Shown one piece after another: positions 6,582 to 13,767 of a DNA stretch of 34,146 nucleotides. The notes beneath the pieces are model-generated. The model was not told the DNA's origin, made no database searches, and saw only the letters and a program-made list of their open reading frames with translations. How positions within the stretch are numbered: the first letter of the stretch is position 1; each line of letters starts with the position of its first letter. Made by a program: the position numbers and the translations under genes. The DNA comes from a virus: IMG/VR virus record IMGVR_UViG_3300025313_000079, positions 1 through 34,146 of that record. One strand, written 5' to 3'.

Positions 6582-8049
6582 ATTCACCCCGGCGACCGCG
6601 GAGGTAAACTGGGAGCGCATTGAGACTTTGGTACACGGTCCCGGCGCGGGCTATGATAAGCGCACCATCAACTCCGCTGTATTTGCGTGTCTCATGGCGG
6701 TCGCTACTGCCTACCCGGAGCCTCCGCTGGTGGTCATGCAAAAAGACCCGGATGGAAACGATGAGCATCTGGAGGAACACCCCCTCCAGGATCTGCTGAC
6801 CTATCCAACGCCGGACGGCGAGCTGACGATGGAGGAGCTGTTGTTCTGGACTGCATGGGCGAAGCACGTCGATGGAAACGCCTACTGGTTGAAAGTGCGC
6901 TCTGGAAACGCGCTGACCGGCAACGTAGTGGAAATCTGGCCCATCTCGCCCTCTGTCATGGAGCCAGCAACGGAAAAGGGCGACAACGGCAGGCCCGCGG
7001 ACTGGATCAGCTATTACAAGTACCATATCACGCCCAGCGAGACAGTCAGGGTGCCGGTGAAAAACGTCGTTCATTTCCGCCTGGGCCTGGACGACAAGGA
7101 CATGCGCAAGGGGCTGGCGCCCCTGAAAGCCCTGGTGCGCGAGATGAGCTCGGATAATGAGGCCAACCAGTTCATCGATGCGCTGCTCAAAAACTATGCC
7201 GTGCCCGGATTGGTGGTTATACCTGCTGGCGGGGTAACTATCAGTGAGGGGGATGCGGATCGGCTTACGAACAAGTTGCGCCAAAAGTTCAGCAGCGAAT
7301 CGCGGGGCAATATTGCGGTGATGTCACGGGAGACCCAGGTTCATCAATTCGGATTTTCACCTAAGGACCTGGATATGTCCACTCTGCACCGTGTCCCGGA
7401 GGAGCGGATAGCGGCGGTCATAGGCGTACCGGCTATCGTTGCCGGGCTGGGTGCGGGTCTGGAGCGCGCTACCTATGCAAACTTCAAAGAGGCGCGCGAG
7501 ATGTTTACCGAGGGAAAGTTGATCCCCCAGTGGCGCGCAGATGACGCGAAGATCAACGCCTCACTGAAGCCGGATTTCACCGACGATCCCGATATCTACG
7601 TAAAGCGCGATCTGAACGAGGTGCGCGCCCTACAGGAGGATCAAAACTCAAAATACGAGAGATTGCAAAAGGCTGTAGCACAAAAGGCGTGGCTTACCCG
7701 CAACGAGGCGCGCACTGAGACGGGCTTTGATCCGGTCGAGGAGTGGGAAGAGGCGGACATTGCCCCGCCACAGATACCGCCGCAGCTCCAGCAGGGTCAA
7801 AACCAGAACCAGCCAGGGCAGAATGGCAATGGGCGCCTTCGAGAGGAAGAGGAAATGCTGAATGAGATGCGCACCTGGCATCGCTGGTCGCTGAAACAAA
7901 TCGAGAAATACGGCAGGATCGAGCGAGATTTTGAAACGAGCCACCTGCCATTATCATTATCTGGGGCAATAGCCGGCGCGCTGGAGGAAGCCAGGAGCGC
8001 CGATGACGTTGAGCGAGTATTCGCTAATATCTGGAATGGATATCCATAA
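6544..8049 (+). CDS. Portal protein, HK97 type
   Basis: The portal is the dodecameric ring at the capsid vertex through which DNA passes. The 501-residue product shows the family order: an N-terminal AVFACLMAVATAYPEPPL segment, HPLQDLL, the LFWTAWAKHVDGNAYW helix, VVHFRLG, then the crown with VSRET-like and RVPEERIAAVIGVPA, and GLERATYANFKEAREMFT. After about residue 410 a Gln/Asn/Pro-rich linker leads to a helical C-terminal extension of roughly 70 residues. The start has GGGGGTGAG upstream. It follows terL as in other HK97-like phages. The assignment is firm. Confidence 0.93.
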   Translation: MSLIKQLATRALKFTPATAEVNWERIETLVHGPGAGYDKRTINSAVFACLMAVATAYPEPPLVVMQKDPDGNDEHLEEHPLQDLLTYPTPDGELTMEELLFWTAWAKHVDGNAYWLKVRSGNALTGNVVEIWPISPSVMEPATEKGDNGRPADWISYYKYHITPSETVRVPVKNVVHFRLGLDDKDMRKGLAPLKALVREMSSDNEANQFIDALLKNYAVPGLVVIPAGGVTISEGDADRLTNKLRQKFSSESRGNIAVMSRETQVHQFGFSPKDLDMSTLHRVPEERIAAVIGVPAIVAGLGAGLERATYANFKEAREMFTEGKLIPQWRADDAKINASLKPDFTDDPDIYVKRDLNEVRALQEDQNSKYERLQKAVAQKAWLTRNEARTETGFDPVEEWEEADIAPPQIPPQLQQGQNQNQPGQNGNGRLREEEEMLNEMRTWHRWSLKQIEKYGRIERDFETSHLPLSLSGAIAGALEEARSADDVERVFANIWNGYP

Positions 8050-8067
8050 ATTCAGGAGGGAAATGAA

Positions 8068-8646
8068 ATGTTAGATACACTTGTACGACAAAACTGCAAG
8101 ACATGTGGGGCACGGCTGAAATCCAACCGCTGCAACGCCTGTGACGCGATCCAGTACGACGATGCGCCGGGCGATGATCATATCAAGGTGCGCGGCTTCT
8201 TCCGATTGCACATCACCGAGAGTGATGACATTGTCGGCGATTCGGGCTGGCAGAAAAACTTGGTCGTCAACGAGGGCTTCCGGGATTACCTGTCCCGCCT
8301 TCTGGGCGCCATTGCCAGCTCGAAGCAGGTCAGTTATGCTGCCCTGGGCACAGGCGGCGCTCCAGCGGCCGGGGATACCACCCTGGCGAACGAGGTCACT
8401 CACAATGCTTCTTCACGCGATGCGGTGACCGCTGCTACCAGCTCCAACTCTAAGGGCGTGAGATTCACCGGGACGTTCGCCAGCGCAGACAGCCACAACA
8501 CCGCAACCGTCAATATCAGCAATATCGGCCTGTTCCAGCAATCGAACACCAATACCGGCACGATCTTTGCGGGTGCGGCATACGCGTCGTCAAGCTGGGC
8601 GACCAACCAGAACGTTAATTATACTTACGATATCACATTTTCGTAG
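8068..8646 (+). CDS. Virion-associated protein with N-terminal zinc ribbon
   Basis: The first 30 residues contain two CxxC pairs (C10, C13, C22, C25), a likely zinc ribbon. The rest resembles tail or fibre modules that carry a WQKNLVVNEGF motif and YAALGTGGAPAAGDTTLANE, with a Ser/Thr/Asn-rich beta-type C-terminus ending NYTYDITFS. Such modules are common in phage structural proteins. The zinc ribbon in front of one is uncommon. AGGAGGG precedes the ATG. The product is probably a decoration or fibre-associated protein; which one cannot be decided. Confidence 0.55.
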   Translation: MLDTLVRQNCKTCGARLKSNRCNACDAIQYDDAPGDDHIKVRGFFRLHITESDDIVGDSGWQKNLVVNEGFRDYLSRLLGAIASSKQVSYAALGTGGAPAAGDTTLANEVTHNASSRDAVTAATSSNSKGVRFTGTFASADSHNTATVNISNIGLFQQSNTNTGTIFAGAAYASSSWATNQNVNYTYDITFS

Positions 8647-8668
8647 ATTACCTTTATATTATGTTTCG

Positions 8669-8677
8669 TGGTATAAT
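8669..8677 (+). promoter_or_regulatory. Extended -10 promoter for the HNH gene
   Basis: TGGTATAAT matches the extended -10 consensus TGnTATAAT and is set in a local A/T-rich stretch; the -35 region (about 8648-8653, TTACCT) is poor, as extended -10 promoters allow. Transcription would start near 8684, directly at the GGAGGTGAT ribosome site. This suggests the endonuclease gene is transcribed independently of the structural operon. Confidence 0.6.
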
Positions 8678-8693
8678 TTCCGCGGAGGTGATT

Positions 8694-9260
8694 ATGCCAG
8701 CGAAACTGAAATATCCGGGTTTACAAAACAAGGAATGGCTATATCGTAAATATCATATTGATATGCTTTCGACTAAACAGATTGCCAAAGAAATTGGTGC
8801 GACGTTTGGTGCAGTATCAAGTTGGATGCAGCGACATGGAATTGAGCGGCGTTCGATAAAAGAATCTCTGTCTGTGCGCTATCAGAATGGGAGATGTGGA
8901 AAAAAAGCGGCAAATTGGCGTGGAGGGAAAAGGGTAGCAAATGGATATGTTTTTCTATATACACCCGGTCACCCCAATGCAACTCCTGATAAACCCTACA
9001 TTCAGGAACATCGGCTTATTATGGAAAAGCATCTTGGGCGTTTCTTGGAGACTGATGAAGTAGTGCATCATCTGAATGGCGTCAAGACTGATAATCGCAT
9101 TGAAAACTTACAGGTGATTAAACGAGGAAAACATGTCAGCAACCACTTTAAAGCCAGCCATGAGGTTTTAACCATCCGCGAATATATAAAGGAGCTTGAA
9201 GCTGAAAACGAATATCTCAGAGCTGAAATCCAACGGCTTCAAAGTCGAGGAATTGCTTAG
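8694..9260 (+). CDS. HNH homing endonuclease
   Basis: The start at 8694 has a near-perfect GGAGGTGAT site 2-3 bases upstream; an in-frame ATG at 8661 lacks one. The N-terminus (EWLYRKYHIDMLSTKQIA... RHGIERRS) is a helix-turn-helix of the kind seen in homing endonucleases. Residues about 85-145 give the HNH core: GYVFLYTPGHPNA, QEHRLIMEKHLGR, EVVHHLNGVKTDNRIENL and KHVSNH. The enzyme makes a site-specific DNA break that spreads its own gene. The tail is a short coiled coil. The gene is A/T-richer than its neighbours, has its own promoter and overlaps the next gene by 65 bases, all signs of a mobile insertion. Confidence 0.9.
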   Translation: MPAKLKYPGLQNKEWLYRKYHIDMLSTKQIAKEIGATFGAVSSWMQRHGIERRSIKESLSVRYQNGRCGKKAANWRGGKRVANGYVFLYTPGHPNATPDKPYIQEHRLIMEKHLGRFLETDEVVHHLNGVKTDNRIENLQVIKRGKHVSNHFKASHEVLTIREYIKELEAENEYLRAEIQRLQSRGIA

Positions 9261-9777
9261 CCAAAATGCGGGCATCCATCTCGACCTTGGCGGAGGCGCG
9301 CATCCGCAACGCGGCTTTATCAATATCGATATCCGCGAGCTGCCAGAGGTCGATATCGTCCACGACTTACAGGTAGTCCCATGGCCGTTACCCGACGCGT
9401 GCGCCAGTCGGGTAATGGCTTCGCATCTGGTGGAGCATATCAGCCCGGCTGGAGGTGTATTTATCCGTTTTATGAATGAAGTCTGGCGGGTGATCAAGCC
9501 TGGCGGGGAGTTTATGATCTCAATGCCCTACGGCCTATCTCCCGGCTTCGTTCAGGACCCGACACACTGTAACCCCTGCAATGAGGCGACCTGGGCGTAT
9601 TTTGACCCGCTGCACCAAAGCCGGCTGTGGGAGATTTACAAACCGCGCCCGTGGTATTACCGCTATGTGTCGTTCGATCCGATGTGGAACATGGAGGTTT
9701 TGTTGATTCGGCATAGTGAGGATTCCCAATTATGGGAGAAAGAGAGGACAGAATGGGGACCGATGAGCTTCGAGTAG
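9196..9777 (+). CDS. Class I SAM-dependent methyltransferase
   Basis: The product contains LDLGGGAHP (motif I), FINIDIRELPEVDIVHDL (motif II region with the acidic residue), MASHLVEHISP and WRVIKPGGEFMISMP. This is a Methyltransf_11-type Rossmann fold like those that modify sugars or small metabolites. The TTG start at 9196 gives 193 residues but sits too close to GGAG; a TTG near 9250 is an alternative. The 65-base overlap with the HNH gene probably arose when that gene inserted. Next to a glycosyltransferase, sugar O-methylation is the likeliest role. The exact substrate is unknown. Confidence 0.85.
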   Translation: MKLKTNISELKSNGFKVEELLSQNAGIHLDLGGGAHPQRGFINIDIRELPEVDIVHDLQVVPWPLPDACASRVMASHLVEHISPAGGVFIRFMNEVWRVIKPGGEFMISMPYGLSPGFVQDPTHCNPCNEATWAYFDPLHQSRLWEIYKPRPWYYRYVSFDPMWNMEVLLIRHSEDSQLWEKERTEWGPMSFE

Positions 9778-10532
9778 AAACCACAATAATCAAATCCGGC
9801 TCCGATCCCTACTCTGGGCGGCTGTGCGTGGGAACGCCCACCCTGGGGACGATTCGCATCGAATGGCACCAGGCACGCATCGGCCAGATAATCCCGGTCA
9901 ACTGGTCGATGGTTACCATCATGGAGGGGATGGGCGGATACGTTCCACTTGGCTTTCTGGTTGCAGACGCTCAAAACCTGATCGTTAAGCATACCGTGGA
10001 GGGCAACTTCGATTGGCTGCTGCTCTATGAGGATGATGTCCTGCCCCCGGCGGATGCGTTCATCCGCCTGAACCAATATATGCTGGACGGGGATATACCT
10101 GTAGTCAGTGGGCTATATTATGCCAAGTCCAGGCCGCCCGAGCCGCTGGTATTCCGCGGGCGGGGGAATGGCGTATACCAGAAATTCAAGCTGGGCGAGA
10201 AGGTCTGGGCGGATGGCGTCCCGACCGGATTTCTATTAATCCATACCTCGATCCTCAAGGCAATGTGGCCGGACTGCGAGCCTTACCAGGTAAAGGGCAT
10301 GCAGACTCGGCGGATGTTTATCTTCCCGCGGGATCTGTTCCACGATCCCGAAACTGGGCATTGGCGCTCGCTGATGGGCACAAGCGATCTGGATTGGTGT
10401 ACACGAGTGATGGAAGGAGGCTATCTCAAGAAGGCCGGCTGGGACAGCTTCCAGCGCCGTAAATATCCGTTCCTGGTAGATACTAATCTGTTCTGTCACC
10501 ACATCAGCACGACGGGAGAGTTGTTTCCATGA
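9753..10532 (+). CDS. GT-A fold glycosyltransferase
   Basis: I choose ATG 9753, which has GAGAGG upstream, rather than the in-frame ATG at 9732. The protein (about 259 residues) begins with a strand SGRLCVGTPTLG. The key motif is WLLLYEDDVLPPADAF near residue 95, where EDD serves as the DxD metal and nucleotide-sugar site. Then come VVSGLYYAKSRPPEP and, further on, TSDLDWCTRVMEGG and FCHHIS, which match the acceptor side of such enzymes. It overlaps the methyltransferase by 25 bases, so the two are coupled. The sugar and acceptor are unknown. Confidence 0.8.
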   Translation: MGTDELRVETTIIKSGSDPYSGRLCVGTPTLGTIRIEWHQARIGQIIPVNWSMVTIMEGMGGYVPLGFLVADAQNLIVKHTVEGNFDWLLLYEDDVLPPADAFIRLNQYMLDGDIPVVSGLYYAKSRPPEPLVFRGRGNGVYQKFKLGEKVWADGVPTGFLLIHTSILKAMWPDCEPYQVKGMQTRRMFIFPRDLFHDPETGHWRSLMGTSDLDWCTRVMEGGYLKKAGWDSFQRRKYPFLVDTNLFCHHISTTGELFP

Positions 10533-10807
10533 CTACTGTATTGATTAATGATAACGAAATAAATGATGAGTTTCTAAAATTAGAAATCGAAAGGATTGAT
10601 AATATCCCTAAATCAACACTAATTAAAATACGTGTTAGGGGGGAAAAAGAATGGTTGTTTTATCAATTTCGTCTATATGAGGGACAGGGCCTTGTATTTA
10701 GGGATAATGGAAAAGACGAGTTTGTTGATAAGGGGATCGCAGAACGTACGCTTTCCAGGGAAGCCAAGAAAAAAGAAGTCATAGCAATGTGGGATGAAAT
10801 AGAATAG
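10529..10807 (+). CDS. Hypothetical A/T-rich gene
   Basis: The 92-residue acidic product is not recognised. It has alternating strand-like segments (STLIKIRVRG, EWLFYQFRLYEGQ) and a charged helical C-terminus, which suggests a small alpha/beta or beta-barrel fold. Its ATG overlaps the glycosyltransferase stop (ATGA). The DNA is markedly more A/T-rich than the flanking genes, which points to recent acquisition. Confidence 0.55.
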   Translation: MTTVLINDNEINDEFLKLEIERIDNIPKSTLIKIRVRGEKEWLFYQFRLYEGQGLVFRDNGKDEFVDKGIAERTLSREAKKKEVIAMWDEIE

Positions 10808-10815
10808 GAGATATT

Positions 10816-11025
10816 ATGCACCCAAAAGTTAGAGAGCTAATCGATGCGATCCTGGCATTGCCGAACGTCGATGATGTTTTGACGCTATCCGCTGAGGGCG
10901 GCGTTCCATTGATTGATGGTCGCTGGCTGGTGCCGCTAAATGTGTATTTGCGCTGGGGCAGAGAAGAATCTTTAGGGATTCATGTGGTAGAAAATATACG
11001 GACTGAGGATGTTTTTGGGGGATGA
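10816..11025 (+). CDS. Hypothetical small protein
   Basis: The 69-residue product starts 8 bases after the previous gene with a good AGGAGATATT-ATG site. It starts HPKVRELIDAILALPN, a helix, followed by short strands (LIDGRWLVPLNVYLRWG). No family is recognised. Its stop overlaps the next gene's start area (ATGAATGA), so it belongs to the same translational unit. Confidence 0.55.
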   Translation: MHPKVRELIDAILALPNVDDVLTLSAEGGVPLIDGRWLVPLNVYLRWGREESLGIHVVENIRTEDVFGG

Positions 11026-11610
11026 ATGAACCTCGCCATTGGCCTGATCCACAACAAGAACCCGGCCACCAACCGCAACCAGATTACCGCTCTTACGGCA
11101 TTGGTAGAGCGCCATGTGCTGAATCTGGCCGGTCAGGAGTTCGACCCTACAACGCAAGACGACGTCGGGATTTCCCGCGTCTACTACACGATTGCGGGTC
11201 TGAGTGTGCCTCACGAGGCGATTTTCTTCCAGGCTATCCCGACCGGAATCAATCCGCCCAACAATCTGTATAACTTAGACAGCTATAAGGTTTTCTACTC
11301 ACCTAATGATAACGCGGATAAAGTAGGACAACATCCGCGCTTTTGGAACTGGACGCTCAAGCGCGGCTTCGACTACGGGGCAGATATCTCCTGTGTGATC
11401 ACCGACCATCTCATGTTCACCGTCGCCGGATTGCAGCTCCAGATTGGGCGTCTTGCGGATCGCCGCGTGCTGGTCGTGCCGCTGTGGGGGCTGGCTGCAG
11501 CCGCCCGACTATTTCGCGAGGTGGGACAACTGCGCGAGGATTTAGGCTTTTCGGGCGCACTGGATGACCTGCGGGCGCGGATTGTCGCCAGGGGGTTAGA
11601 GCATGGCTAG
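11026..11610 (+). CDS. Possible GT-A-like glycosyltransferase, divergent
   Basis: The 194-residue product starts MNLAIGLIHN like the first strand of a Rossmann-type sugar transferase. FWNWTLKRGFDYGADISCVI followed by TDH resembles the part of GT-A enzymes that leads into the DxD motif, though DxD itself is replaced. The rest has AGLQLQIGRLADRRVLVVPLWG and a helical Arg/Leu-rich C-terminus. It begins right at the previous stop and overlaps the first repeat protein gene by 8 bases. The context supports a glycan role, but the family call is weak. Confidence 0.4.
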   Translation: MNLAIGLIHNKNPATNRNQITALTALVERHVLNLAGQEFDPTTQDDVGISRVYYTIAGLSVPHEAIFFQAIPTGINPPNNLYNLDSYKVFYSPNDNADKVGQHPRFWNWTLKRGFDYGADISCVITDHLMFTVAGLQLQIGRLADRRVLVVPLWGLAAAARLFREVGQLREDLGFSGALDDLRARIVARGLEHG

Positions 11611-13426
11611 GCTTGCCATTGTCGGCGCTGAGCTTAATACCACATCGTCGGGCGTTGAATGGACGGCGCGCGTCGCGTCTGGATGGCCGTCGATTTCCAG
11701 CACCATCAAACGCAGCGGCGGGTACAGCGTGCAGATCAATTCGCTGGTTTCCGCTACTCCAAAATGGGTAGCCAGCCAATACGCAGGAGGCGGGACAGGC
11801 CCGTGGTTTGCGCGGGTGTATATCCGCCCGGATACGCTGCCCAGCGCGGAGAATACGATCGTCGTTCTGAATGATGGCCCGAACGTTACAACCCCTATCA
11901 TCTGGGTGACGCTGGATAACACCGGCGTGCTGCGCCTGTATGACGAGGACGGCGCGATTGGCTCGGCGTCCTCCGCTTTGACCTTGGAGTCATTTGAGAA
12001 CCGCATCGAGTTCCAGACGAACGCCTCGGGCGGCGCGGGGGCGTGCGTCGTGCGCTGCCTCCTGAATGGGACGGAGTTCGCCGGTTCAAGCACGCGGTCG
12101 CTCTCTGCCGGGACTAACGCAATCGTCATCGGCGGCAACCTGCAATCCGAGGCGCAGACGCAGGGCGAGTGGTATTTCGATGACCTGGCGATCAACAATA
12201 ATTCGGGGTCGTTTCAAAATAGTTACCCCGGCGCGGGTAATGTAGTCGCGCTACGCCCCAACACGACGGGCGACAATGCAGCCTTTGCCCGCGGCGGGAC
12301 GGACAGCGGGGCGAACTGGTCTCAGACAGACGAGATTAATCCCAACGACGCCACCGACTATGTGTCATCAGGGACGGTGGAACATATTGACGACTACAAC
12401 TGCGAAGCCTCGCCCGCGGATGTAGATACGGTCAACGTCGTCGCCGTGGGCGTGCGCCACACGCTATCCGCGGCTACCGGCTCCGACCCCTTATTTGTCA
12501 CCCGCATCAAAGCCTCTGCTGGCGGGACGGTCGAGGAATCGGCCACCCATTTTGTAAATAATACTACCTGGTACTCTAACTCCGAACCGACATTTGCGGC
12601 GAACTCCCGCCTGGTCTTGTACGACCTGCCTGGGGCGAGCACCACAGCCTGGACGAAGTCTGACCTGGACGCAATGCAGATCGGGGTGCGTATCTCTACC
12701 GGCGATGCCGATGCGGCCTGGGTTTCGACGCTCTGGGCGCTGGTGGACTACGTGCCAAGCGGCGTTTCAGATCTCACCGTATCCAAAACCGAAGCCGTAA
12801 CGCTGGGAGATACGCCTACTGTTGCCCCGCTGGTTATCCCCAATCTGAGCCTATCTGACACGGTATCTATCCTGGACACCGTAGTAATGGAGCTCAATAT
12901 TGAGATCGCTGTCTCTGACATGGTTGCAGTTGCCGACGTTGCCAGCATTGGCCCGCTTATTCTGCCAGACCTCAATATCACAGATAGCGTAGCCGTCGCC
13001 GACGCTGCCCAGATAGAACCTCTCGTTATTGATGTTTCGGTTGCTGATGCAATATCAGTAGTAGATTCCGCAACTGTAAGTATCCCTGTTGAGGGTGATC
13101 TAAACGTATCTGTCTCTGACGCGGTTGCTGTCTCTGACGCGGCCCAGGTCGACCCCCTTGCTCTAAGCCTGTCAGTATCCGAGGCTGTAGCAGTTGGAGA
13201 GACAATCGCAGCTATTGTTTCCGATCCGGCAATATCCGTAAGCGATGCTGTCTCAGTCACAGATACGGCTACCGTAAGCATCCCGGTCGAGGGCGAGCTG
13301 AGTATATCCGTATCCGATGCGGTTTCCGTTTCCGATGTAGCCCAGGTTGTATCTTCGACCGACCTGTCAATCGAAGTCAGCTATGATAACTTTGCCTACT
13401 GGAAAAGCGGGGTAAAAATCTCGTGA
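11603..13426 (+). CDS. Large Ser/Asp-rich repeat virion protein (fibre or decoration)
   Basis: The 607-residue product has two parts. Residues 1-390 are beta-rich and probably form two lectin-like jelly-roll domains: a ConA/LamG-like first half with GPWFARVYIRPDTLPSAEN and WYFDDLAINN, and a second domain ending ALVDYVPSG. From about residue 390 come at least nine tandem units of about 20-24 residues with consensus ISVSDAVSVTDTA. No signal peptide or sortase motif is present, so a virion fibre or capsid-attached decoration is more likely than a secreted adhesin. It overlaps both neighbours. The exact place in the particle is unknown. Confidence 0.7.
   Translation: MARLAIVGAELNTTSSGVEWTARVASGWPSISSTIKRSGGYSVQINSLVSATPKWVASQYAGGGTGPWFARVYIRPDTLPSAENTIVVLNDGPNVTTPIIWVTLDNTGVLRLYDEDGAIGSASSALTLESFENRIEFQTNASGGAGACVVRCLLNGTEFAGSSTRSLSAGTNAIVIGGNLQSEAQTQGEWYFDDLAINNNSGSFQNSYPGAGNVVALRPNTTGDNAAFARGGTDSGANWSQTDEINPNDATDYVSSGTVEHIDDYNCEASPADVDTVNVVAVGVRHTLSAATGSDPLFVTRIKASAGGTVEESATHFVNNTTWYSNSEPTFAANSRLVLYDLPGASTTAWTKSDLDAMQIGVRISTGDADAAWVSTLWALVDYVPSGVSDLTVSKTEAVTLGDTPTVAPLVIPNLSLSDTVSILDTVVMELNIEIAVSDMVAVADVASIGPLILPDLNITDSVAVADAAQIEPLVIDVSVADAISVVDSATVSIPVEGDLNVSVSDAVAVSDAAQVDPLALSLSVSEAVAVGETIAAIVSDPAISVSDAVSVTDTATVSIPVEGELSISVSDAVSVSDVAQVVSSTDLSIEVSYDNFAYWKSGVKIS
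12768..13356 (+). repeat. Tandem SVSDAVSVTD repeat array, first copy
   Basis: About nine units encode a degenerate motif (I/L)xVS(D/E)xVxVx(D/E)xAxV joined by PLV, PVEG or similar spacers. The protein motif is much better conserved than the DNA, so the array is old and maintained by selection rather than freshly duplicated. Each unit offers several exposed Ser or Thr residues. Confidence 0.8.
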
Positions 13427-13767
13427 GCTATCGTATCTATTACGCGGATGGAAGCACATACGATGGCGACCCCTGGCAGGCGCCGTTTTATCGGGCGCTT
13501 CTTATTCTGGAGCGCGATCCGGATCATGGGCGGCGCATCGTCTCCGGCGCAGACTACTACTGCTGGATGCCAGAGGAAAACCGCTGGCGGGGCTACGACC
13601 TGCCAGGCATGATGCAATATATGTATATTCCAGGTCCTAAGCGCTACCTGGTCGGCGAGATGGTCAATAACGACCTGTGGAACGCCACTTATCGACGAGC
13701 CGAGAATGACCCCGATTTCCCTTCCCGCACGGCATACGGCGTTTACGAGGAAAAGGGCGCAAGATGA
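13423..13767 (+). CDS. Hypothetical protein between the two repeat proteins
   Basis: The 114-residue product starts with GTG at 13423, overlapping the stop of the repeat protein. It is rich in Tyr, Trp and Arg, with SYRIYYADGSTYDGDPWQAP at the start. This resembles short phage proteins with a DGsxxdgdp-type turn. GADYYCWMPEENRWRGYDLPG follows in the middle. It may be a chaperone or cap for the repeat fibres given its position. No catalytic motif is visible. Confidence 0.6.
   Translation: MSYRIYYADGSTYDGDPWQAPFYRALLILERDPDHGRRIVSGADYYCWMPEENRWRGYDLPGMMQYMYIPGPKRYLVGEMVNNDLWNATYRRAENDPDFPSRTAYGVYEEKGAR

Noticed and set aside
6412-7284. Long minus-strand open frame opposite the portal gene
   Set aside because: It is antisense to the portal gene with no ribosome site or recognisable motif.
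11022-11273. Alternative frame at the start of the gene at 11026
   Set aside because: It begins at the overlapping ATG, but its protein has no hydrophobic core or ordered pattern, while the 11026 frame runs on to meet the next gene.
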